From Paraburkholderia silvatlantica (GTDB taxonomy: Bacteria > Pseudomonadota > Gammaproteobacteria > Burkholderiales > Burkholderiaceae): a stretch of DNA of 64,000 nucleotides. Positions 58,261 through 64,000 of this stretch are shown piece after piece (the first letter of the stretch is position 1; every line of letters starts with the position of its first letter). The position numbers were made by a program, and so were the translations under genes. The DNA lies in the NCBI RefSeq assembly GCF_003096715.1, contig NZ_QEOL01000023.1, positions 96,147 through 160,146 of the forward strand. The letters run 5' to 3'. The notes below the pieces were generated by a model, which was not told the DNA's origin, ran no database searches, and worked only from the letters and a program-made list of their open reading frames with translations.

Positions 58261-59256
58261 CTAGCGCACTAGCGCTTCACGCAGCAGGGCGAGGCGATGT
58301 TGATATTCGCCCCGGGCCGCCAGCGCCTGATTCATGGTGACGCTCACGAAGCGCGCGCGGTAGTTGGGCTGCATCTGGCCGATCAGATCCATATCCGCGC
58401 TGATGACCGTGCCGATGGTGGCGTATCCGCCGCCCGACACCGCATCGCGATGCAGGATGATCGGCTCCAGCCCGGCCGGCACCTGGATCGAGCCAATGGG
58501 ATAACAGGCGTCGACGATATTCGACGGGTCGGCCCCCGCGCCGAACGGCTGCTCGCGTTCCATGAAGTGGAGCGGGCGTCCGTTCTTGTAGCGATAGCCA
58601 ATGCGGTCCGCTTCAGGCGCGACGGTCCATTCGTCTTCGAAGAACGTTTGCGCCGATTCGGCGGTGAGGCGGTAGTGATAAAGCCCCGTGAGCACGCGCA
58701 GTTCGACCGTGGTGTCGAGCTTCGCACGCAAGGCGGACGGCAGTTCCGCCCCCTCACCCGCGTTCGGGCGGCTCGCGCCTGTCGTGAGGCGGTCGCCTTT
58801 TTGCAGGCGGCGGCCCGCGAGTCCGCCGATTGCGCCCAGCGTGTAGGTCGAGCGGCTGCCGAGCACGGACGGCACGTCGATGCCGCCGGAGACTGCCAGA
58901 TACGCGCGTGCGCCACGTTTCACGTAGTCGAACGTGAGCTTGCTTCCCGCGCGAATGCGCAGCGCGGTATTGCCGGTATAGGCCACGCCGTCGATCTTCG
59001 GGGTCATCTGCGCGCCCGTTAGCGCGACGAGTGTGTCCGAGTGGAACAGGAGATCGGGGCCGAGCAGCGTCAGTTCGAGCACCGCCGCGTCTTCGGCATT
59101 GCCCACGAGGAGGTTCGCCGCGCGGGACGAGTACTGGTCGAGCGAGCCGGAGGGCGGAATGCCGACGTGGTAGTAGCCCTGGCGTCCCGTGTCCTGCACC
59201 GAAGTGGCCAGTCCGGGCTTGAGCACCTCGATCACATTGGGCGTATCAGTTGGCAT
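58261..59256 (-). CDS. pxpC: PxpC/KipA-like carboxyltransferase subunit
   Basis: 331 residues. Conserved LATSVQDTGRQGYYHVGIPPSG-type start, GAQMTPKIDGVAYTGN, the RAYLAVSGGIDVPSVLGSRST motif and VSGGGYATIGTVISADMDLIG are typical of the biotin-dependent carboxyltransferase/allophanate hydrolase subunit 2 family (5-oxoprolinase subunit C). Its start overlaps the pxpB stop by 11 bases. In the urea carboxylase enzyme the same fold is part of the carboxyltransferase domain. Confidence 0.92.
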   Translation of the reverse strand: MPTDTPNVIEVLKPGLATSVQDTGRQGYYHVGIPPSGSLDQYSSRAANLLVGNAEDAAVLELTLLGPDLLFHSDTLVALTGAQMTPKIDGVAYTGNTALRIRAGSKLTFDYVKRGARAYLAVSGGIDVPSVLGSRSTYTLGAIGGLAGRRLQKGDRLTTGASRPNAGEGAELPSALRAKLDTTVELRVLTGLYHYRLTAESAQTFFEDEWTVAPEADRIGYRYKNGRPLHFMEREQPFGAGADPSNIVDACYPIGSIQVPAGLEPIILHRDAVSGGGYATIGTVISADMDLIGQMQPNYRARFVSVTMNQALAARGEYQHRLALLREALVR

Positions 59257-60121
59257 ACAGAACCTCCACGAGGGAACGGTTGTATTCGTCAGGATCGCGA
59301 AGGAAATCGGCGAGCGAGAATTTCACGGGCTTCACGCGCAGCGCAAACGTGCCTGCTTCGACGGCGGCGGCGGCCTCGTCGTAAGCCGCGCGGTCGATGG
59401 GTTTGAACTTCACGATGTCGCCGGGCCGGAAAAACACCATGAACTCGCGCAGGTAGTCGAGCCGCTGTGCGGGGTCGAAGATCGGCGCGGGCGTCACGCC
59501 GAACATCTGGTATCCGCCCGCGCCGCGCACCGAATAGATGCAGCCGAAGCAGCCGCCATGGCCGACCGTCAGTTTCGGCGTGTCGGTGCGCGGCCGCAGG
59601 TATTTGGGCACCTGTAGCTGGCGCTCGCGCTCCACCATCTGGTACATGAACGGCAGCCCCGCTACGAATCCGACCATCGAAACGAACCACGGCGATCCCG
59701 CATGCGCCGCGATGAACTCGTCGACGTCGCGTTTGCCGTTGATGCGTGCCGCGTATTCGAGGTCCGTCGAAGACGGGTCCTGGTGACGCTCGCGAAAGCG
59801 CATGAGCGTCTCGTGCGTCCAGGGATCGTTGTAGAGCACCGGGACTTCGACAATGCGCGTGTCGATGTCGAGCGCCGCTTCGCCCACTTCGGCCTCGATG
59901 TCGCGCAGCAGCGCAACGAGCGCATCGGGGGCGATCACATCCGGGTCATAGCGCACCTGGTAGGAGGCATTCGCGGGGCAGATCTCGGTCACGCCCGCCA
60001 CGTTGCGGCGCTGGAGTTCGCGCGTGATTGCCGTGCCCTTGAAAAACGCGTCGAGAGACATCGCTTCGCTGATCTCGGCGAACACGAATTCGTCGCCGCC
60101 AAATGTGTAGCGTATGGTCAT
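59246..60121 (-). CDS. pxpB: PxpB/KipI-like carboxyltransferase subunit
   Basis: 291 residues from the ATG at 60121. Contains EICPANASYQVRYDPDVIAP, IVEVPVLYNDPWTHETLMRF, and SMVGFVAGLPFMYQMV, with the CGxFCxy-like GGCFGCIYSVRGAGGYQMFG segment. This is the 5-oxoprolinase subunit B / allophanate hydrolase subunit 1 family. It overlaps the biotin carboxylase stop by four bases (60118-60121). The longer frame to 60862 is an artefact. Some members are about 220 residues, so this one carries an N-terminal extension of about 70. Confidence 0.9.
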   Translation of the reverse strand: MTIRYTFGGDEFVFAEISEAMSLDAFFKGTAITRELQRRNVAGVTEICPANASYQVRYDPDVIAPDALVALLRDIEAEVGEAALDIDTRIVEVPVLYNDPWTHETLMRFRERHQDPSSTDLEYAARINGKRDVDEFIAAHAGSPWFVSMVGFVAGLPFMYQMVERERQLQVPKYLRPRTDTPKLTVGHGGCFGCIYSVRGAGGYQMFGVTPAPIFDPAQRLDYLREFMVFFRPGDIVKFKPIDRAAYDEAAAAVEAGTFALRVKPVKFSLADFLRDPDEYNRSLVEVLYAN

Positions 60122-61584
60122 GACGTCTCCCTTGCGCTCGTCGATCCCGCCACGGCGTGCTCGCACGCCGCGTTCGAGGTGGCCTCGCTGCCTGCGCGCC
60201 ACGCCGCCATCCAGGTTTCCAGATAGTTGGTGTGATAACGGGCCGCGCGCACGTCGTCGTCGGCCATGAGCGCGCGGTGCAGCACGGCGGTGGTTTTCAG
60301 GCCGCCGATCTGCAACTCGCGCAGCGCGCGTGCGAGGCGTTCGATGGCCGCCGCGCGACTTTCGTCGTGCACGATCAGCTTGGCGAGCAGCGAGTCGTAG
60401 AAGGGCGGCACGACATAGCCGGGGTAGAGCAGCGAATCGACTCGCACGCCTGGGCCCGTCGGCCAGACCAGTTCTTCCACACGCCCCGGATTCGGGCGGA
60501 AATCGTGGAGCGGATCTTCGGCGTTGATGCGGCATTCGAGCGCCGCGCCGCGCAGCACGATGTCGCTCTGCCTGAAGCGCAATGGCTCGCCATCGGCAAT
60601 GCGCAGCATTTCGCGCACGAGATCGACGCCCGTAATGGCCTCCGTCACCGGATGCTCGACCTGGATGCGCGTATTCATTTCGATGAAATAGAATTCGCCG
60701 CGCGTTTCGTCGAAGAGATATTCCAGCGTCCCTGCGCTGCGATAGCCCACCTGTCTGGCGAGGCGCACCGCCGATGCGCAAAGCTCCGCGCGCAGCCTGG
60801 GCGTGAGCGAAGGCGAAGGGGCTTCTTCGAGAATCTTTTGGCGCCGCCGTTGCAGCGAACACTCGCGCTCGAACAGATGGATTGCGTCATTGCCGTCGCC
60901 CAGCACCTGGACCTCGATATGCCGGGCGCGTGCGATGAAGCGCTCCAGATAGACGCCGCCGTCGCCGAACGCGGCCTGGGCTTCGCGCTGGGCAAGCGGC
61001 AGTTCGGCGTCGAGCTGCGCCGCGTCGTGCGCCACGCGGATGCCGCGTCCGCCGCCGCCCGCCGCCGCCTTGATCATGATCGGGTAGCCGATGCGCGCGG
61101 CAACCTCGCGCGCTTCTTCGAGCGAGTTCACGATGCCTGCGCTGCCGGGCACCGTGGGCACGTCGGCGCGCTGCGCGGTTTCGCGGGCGCGGGCCTTGTC
61201 GCCCATCGTCGCGATGACCTGCGAAGCTGGACCGACGAAGATGAGGCCTGCCGCCTCCACCTGCGCCGCGAAATCCGCGTTCTCGGAGAGAAAGCCATAG
61301 CCCGGATGAATGGCGTCCGCGCCGCATTGCCGGGCCGCGGCGAGTACCGCAGCGGGATTCAGATAGCTTTTGGCCGCATGCGAAGAGCCGATATGCACGG
61401 CTTCATCGGCCATGCGCGCGGCGAGGCTGTCGCGGTCCGCGTCGCTCACCACGACTGCCGCGCGCATGCCAAGCTCCTGCGCCGCGCGTATCACGCGCAC
61501 CGCGATCTCGCCGCGATTGGCAACCAGCACGGTGCGAATGCGCGAGGGGCGGTAGAACACCGCCGTCGAATTGTCCACGTTCAT
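60118..61584 (-). CDS. Biotin carboxylase (AccC-like)
   Basis: 488 residues with ATP-grasp architecture: VLVANRGEIAVRVIRAAQEL, AIHPGYGFLSENADFA, ATP-binding Gly loop AAAGGGGRGIRVA, and the EMNTRIQVEHPVTEAITG catalytic Arg region. It has no fused biotinyl domain; that is the next gene upstream, four bases away. It is distinct from housekeeping AccC by its operon: here it would carboxylate the biotin carrier that feeds the PxpB/PxpC carboxyltransferase. Confidence 0.9.
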   Translation of the reverse strand: MNVDNSTAVFYRPSRIRTVLVANRGEIAVRVIRAAQELGMRAAVVVSDADRDSLAARMADEAVHIGSSHAAKSYLNPAAVLAAARQCGADAIHPGYGFLSENADFAAQVEAAGLIFVGPASQVIATMGDKARARETAQRADVPTVPGSAGIVNSLEEAREVAARIGYPIMIKAAAGGGGRGIRVAHDAAQLDAELPLAQREAQAAFGDGGVYLERFIARARHIEVQVLGDGNDAIHLFERECSLQRRRQKILEEAPSPSLTPRLRAELCASAVRLARQVGYRSAGTLEYLFDETRGEFYFIEMNTRIQVEHPVTEAITGVDLVREMLRIADGEPLRFRQSDIVLRGAALECRINAEDPLHDFRPNPGRVEELVWPTGPGVRVDSLLYPGYVVPPFYDSLLAKLIVHDESRAAAIERLARALRELQIGGLKTTAVLHRALMADDDVRAARYHTNYLETWMAAWRAGSEATSNAACEHAVAGSTSARETS

Positions 61585-61588
61585 CGCT

Positions 61589-61834
61589 TCACTCCTCGAT
61601 GCGCATCAGCACCTGTCCCGCATCCACGGGCTCGCCGTCCTCGACGAGAAGCTCCGCCACGCGGCCCGACACCTCGGTCTCGACTTCGGTGAACTGCTTC
61701 ATCACTTCGACGAGGCCGATGACCGCGCCGGCCTGAACGGCGGTGTCGATGGCGACGTAAAACTCCGCCTCGGGCGAGGGACGCCGGTAGAACGTGCCCG
61801 GCAGGGGGCTCACGATATCGTGCAATGCCATCAT
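61589..61834 (-). CDS. Biotin carboxyl carrier protein
   Basis: 81 residues, a compact biotinyl domain with no N-terminal extension. The biotinylation site is LVEVMKQFTEVE (VMK in place of AMK; Lys near residue 46). The GTFYRRPSPEAEFYV start and DGEPVDAGQVLMRIEE end are typical of the lipoyl/biotinyl fold. It is between pxpA (18 bp away) and the biotin carboxylase. Confidence 0.92.
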   Translation of the reverse strand: MMALHDIVSPLPGTFYRRPSPEAEFYVAIDTAVQAGAVIGLVEVMKQFTEVETEVSGRVAELLVEDGEPVDAGQVLMRIEE

Positions 61835-61852
61835 GTCTCTCCTTGAATGGAT

Positions 61853-62635
61853 TTAGAACCTGGTCGTCGGCGCGAGCGGCCCGGTGATTCGAATCCCTTC
61901 GCGAACGAGGTGTTCGCGAGTGGTTTGCACGAGTTCCAGCGCGCCGGGCGTGTCGCTGTGGATGCAGATGGAATCGAAGTCGATGTCGATGTCGTCGCCG
62001 TCGAGCGTGCGCACCTTGCCTTCGATGCACGCACGCAGGACCTTCCCCGCGACCTGGCCGGCGTCGAGGCGGCCAACGCGGCGCGTGAAGACGATCGAAC
62101 CGCTGCGGTCGTAATCGCGGTCGGCGTAAAACTCGCGCACGACCGGCTGGCCGATTTCACGCGCAATACGATAAGTCGCCGACGACTCCATGCAAAAGAG
62201 CAGCAGATTCGGATCGATCTGTTGCAGCGTTTCGACGAGGAGCCGCGAGAATGCCTCGTCGCGCGCGGCGTGCATATAAAGCGCGCCATGCGGCTTCACG
62301 TGCTGGAGCCTGAGACCGTGCAGCCGCGCGAACTCGCGCAGCGCGCCGAGTTGATAGAGGATGTCGTTGACGAGCGCCTGAGGCGCTTCGGCGATATTGC
62401 GGCGGCCGAAGCCGACCAGATCCCGAAAACCGGGATGCGCACCGATCCCGACGCCGGATTCCCTCGCCAGTTGAACGGTGCGCGCCATGATGTTCGGATC
62501 GCCGGCATGAAAGCCGGTGGCGATATTCGCCGAGCTGATGAGCGGCATGATGGCTTCGTCCACGCCATCGCCAATACGCCAAGGGCCGAAGCCTTCCCCC
62601 ATGTCGGAGTTCAGGTCGACGGACTGCTTCTTCAT
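61853..62635 (-). CDS. pxpA: 5-oxoprolinase subunit A, LamB/YcsF family
   Basis: 260 residues. N-terminal SVDLNSDMGEGFGPWRIGDG is the family signature. It also has ISSANIATGFHAGDPNIMART and VKPHGALYMHAARDEAF. In bacteria PxpA works with PxpB and PxpC to open 5-oxoproline. It is the first gene of an operon that also has biotin carboxylase and carrier, and is divergent from a LysR gene. Confidence 0.93.
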   Translation of the reverse strand: MKKQSVDLNSDMGEGFGPWRIGDGVDEAIMPLISSANIATGFHAGDPNIMARTVQLARESGVGIGAHPGFRDLVGFGRRNIAEAPQALVNDILYQLGALREFARLHGLRLQHVKPHGALYMHAARDEAFSRLLVETLQQIDPNLLLFCMESSATYRIAREIGQPVVREFYADRDYDRSGSIVFTRRVGRLDAGQVAGKVLRACIEGKVRTLDGDDIDIDFDSICIHSDTPGALELVQTTREHLVREGIRITGPLAPTTRF

Positions 62636-62811
62636 ACGGTTCCCCTCCTCGTTCGCTCGGCCGGGTGTTTCGAAACACGCACAGCCGACTGTCGAACTGA
62701 GGTTATACGGAGGGTGGTGGCCAAAAAAGTTTTATTTTTATATGCTTGCGTATCGATTTTTTCGATAAGGCGGGCTAGTCTTCAGGCTGACGCATTCACT
62801 TCCCGTTGAAG
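62636..62811. promoter_or_regulatory. Divergent LysR-pxpA region with a LysR box
   Basis: A 176-bp region. TATCGA-TTTTT-TCGATA at 62751-62767 is a perfect 6-5-6 dyad that contains the LysR consensus T-N11-A. It is 44 bp upstream of the LysR start, in an AT-rich tract (62725-62770) that also provides a likely pxpA promoter. The adjacent LysR is the likely binder. Confidence 0.6.
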
Positions 62812-63720
62812 ATGGCGCTTACCCTCAGGCAGCTCAAGTACTTCGTCGCGACGGCCGAGCTCGGGCAACTCTCGCAAGCGGCCATTCATCTGACCATATC
62901 GCAGTCGGCGGTGACGAGTGCCATCAAGGAACTGGAAGACAGCCTCGGCACGCAGCTTTTCGTGCGCACTGCTTCAGGCGTGACGCTGACCGACACGGGG
63001 CGGCGCTTCCTCAATCACGCCTACACCATTCTCGCCTCGGTGGACGAGGCCATGCGCATTCCCAACCTGGAAAGCACGCTTACCGGCACGCTCGCCATTG
63101 CGGCGAGCTACACGGTGCTGGGCTATTTCCTGCCGCATCACATCCAGCGGCTCAATGCGCTGTATCCGCGCCTCACCATTCAACTGCACGAGTTGAACCG
63201 CGACGCGATCGAGGAAGGATTGATCACCGGTCAGTACGACATGGCCGTTCTGCTCACGTCGAACGTCTCGAACCCGGAACTCGCGCTGGAGCCCGTGATC
63301 CATTCCGTGCGGCGGCTGTGGGTGGGCGCGCATCACCCGTTGCTCAAGCGCGAGAGCGTGACCTTTGCCGAGGTCGCACATGAGCCCTTCGTCATGCTGA
63401 CCGTAGACGAAGCCGCGCAAACGGCAATGCGCTACTGGAACGAGACGCCCTGGCGGCCGAACGTGATTCTGCGCACCTCGTCTGTGGAAGCGGTGCGCAG
63501 CATGGTCGCGAACGGCTCGGGCGTCGCCATTCTGTCCGACATGGTCTACCGGCCGTGGTCGCTCGAAGGCCGGCGCATCGAAACGATCACGCTGCTGGAC
63601 GCCGTTCCCGCGATGAGCGTAGGTCTCGCGTGGCGCAAGAACAAGGAGCCGAGCCCCGCGATGCACGCCGTGCGCGAGTATTTCCGGCGTACGTTCATGG
63701 AGCCGCGAGCCAGCAGCTGA
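62812..63720 (+). CDS. LysR-family regulator of the pxp operon
   Basis: 302 residues from the ATG at 62812; a TTG at 62806 is also possible. The helix-turn-helix LSQAAIHLTISQSAVTSAIK is clear, and the effector domain contains GTLAIAASYTVLGYFLPHHI and MVANGSGVAILSDMVYRPW. Position suggests it controls the divergent pxpA operon. The ligand is probably a cyclic amide or related acid. Confidence 0.88.
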   Translation: MALTLRQLKYFVATAELGQLSQAAIHLTISQSAVTSAIKELEDSLGTQLFVRTASGVTLTDTGRRFLNHAYTILASVDEAMRIPNLESTLTGTLAIAASYTVLGYFLPHHIQRLNALYPRLTIQLHELNRDAIEEGLITGQYDMAVLLTSNVSNPELALEPVIHSVRRLWVGAHHPLLKRESVTFAEVAHEPFVMLTVDEAAQTAMRYWNETPWRPNVILRTSSVEAVRSMVANGSGVAILSDMVYRPWSLEGRRIETITLLDAVPAMSVGLAWRKNKEPSPAMHAVREYFRRTFMEPRASS

Positions 63721-63763
63721 AGAGGTCAGGGCGGCCAAAGCGCATGCTGGCCCGCGTGAGCGA

Positions 63764-64000
63764 TCAAAGACCGCTGACCGTCTTGACCGTCACCCACTGG
63801 CCGTTCTTCACCTGATAGACCGTGGAGGAACCGTTCTTCAGCGAGCCATTCGTGTTGAACCCGATATCGCCGGTGATGCCGTCAAAGCTGCTGGCTTGCA
63901 GCTTTGCGCGATAGTCGGAGGGCTTCGTCGAATTGGCGGCCTGCATCGCCTTGATGGCGGCCCACGCCGCGTCGTAGCCGAACGGCGCGTACGAGAGCAC
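63764..64000 (-). CDS. LivJ-type substrate-binding protein, C-terminal part (5' end beyond window)
   Basis: About 78 codons of the C-terminus, running in from the right edge on the minus strand. The sequence (FGYDAAWAAIKAMQAANSTK, then FDGITGDIGFNTNGSLKN and STVYQVKNGQWVTV) matches branched-chain amino acid ABC binding proteins of the LivJ/LivK class (PF13458). The signal peptide and ligand pocket lie outside the window, so the ligand cannot be judged. It is convergent with the LysR gene. Confidence 0.88.
   Translation of the reverse strand: MLSYAPFGYDAAWAAIKAMQAANSTKPSDYRAKLQASSFDGITGDIGFNTNGSLKNGSSTVYQVKNGQWVTVKTVSGL

Noticed and set aside
1..64000. tRNA, rRNA, insertion sequence and CRISPR elements
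   Set aside because: No cloverleaf-like sequences, transposase genes with terminal repeats or regularly spaced repeats were recognised by eye in either strand; a covariance search would be decisive for small RNAs.

Overview
The window is GC-rich and densely packed. It looks like a chromosomal segment of a soil- or plant-associated beta-proteobacterium of the Burkholderiaceae (Paraburkholderia, Caballeronia or Burkholderia). The reasons are a dgdA/dgdR pair that reads like the Burkholderia cepacia dialkylglycine decarboxylase locus, a DUF2760-Hsp70-Hsp70 cluster, a short-Q-loop cytochrome bd oxidase, many LysR/GntR/Lrp/LacI regulators next to catabolic operons, and the codon use. I saw no rRNA, tRNA, CRISPR array, insertion sequence or prophage structural gene. 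The species assignment is inference.

Layout. 1-3.8 kb: GntR/FCD regulator (runs off the left edge), a DadA-like dehydrogenase, and divergently a RidA-like protein and a maleate-isomerase/racemase-like enzyme, with repeated TGTCGAYA motifs between the two arms. 4.1-5.2 kb: superinfection-immunity-like membrane protein, an overlapping small lipoprotein, and a small secreted protein. 5.2-11.2 kb: a ClpC/ClpG-like AAA+ protein with a zinc-finger N-terminus and no visible ClpP-docking loop, a small membrane protein and a frameshifted small gene, flanked by two paralogous LysR regulators. 11.5-17.3 kb: bestrophin, cydB, cydA and a YdeP-type molybdopterin oxidoreductase. 17.8-21.1 kb: MocR regulator, tiny membrane protein, MarC pseudogene with an internal deletion, DyP-type peroxidase. 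21.2-26.2 kb: dgdR/dgdA, Lrp and LysE exporter, ChaC, and a Phd-ParE toxin-antitoxin pair.

26.5-34.8 kb: GDSL lipoprotein esterase, diguanylate cyclase, FAD oxidoreductase, purine nucleoside permease-type lipoprotein, Kup potassium transporter, DUF1269 protein. 35.2-41.2 kb: DUF2760 protein, two tandem Hsp70-like proteins (the second with a long C-terminal extension), YceH/DUF480 protein.

41.3-50.2 kb: a minus-strand catabolic locus. A LacI regulator lies upstream of a ribose-type ABC importer (binding protein, ATPase, permease), a phosphotriesterase-family hydrolase, a GATase1-like protein, an M20 deacylase, a PfkB sugar kinase and a BtpA/SgcQ protein. A perfect 16-bp LacI-type operator sits in the promoter. 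The substrate is unknown, and this is the best candidate for an undescribed pathway. 50.3-56.6 kb: amino-acid/opine-type ABC importer flanked by two FAD amine oxidases, with a divergent OccR/NocR-like LysR. 56.7-63.7 kb: NCS1 permease and a five-gene pxpA-BCCP-biotin carboxylase-pxpB-pxpC operon (split urea-carboxylase-like architecture) with a divergent LysR. The right edge holds the 3' end of a LivJ-type binding protein.

Overall the window is a chain of transport-plus-oxidation cassettes for nitrogenous compounds (D-amino acids, dialkylglycines, opine-like amines, oxoproline-like lactams), each with its own adjacent regulator. Protein-quality-control genes (ClpG-like, two Hsp70s) and respiratory genes are interspersed.
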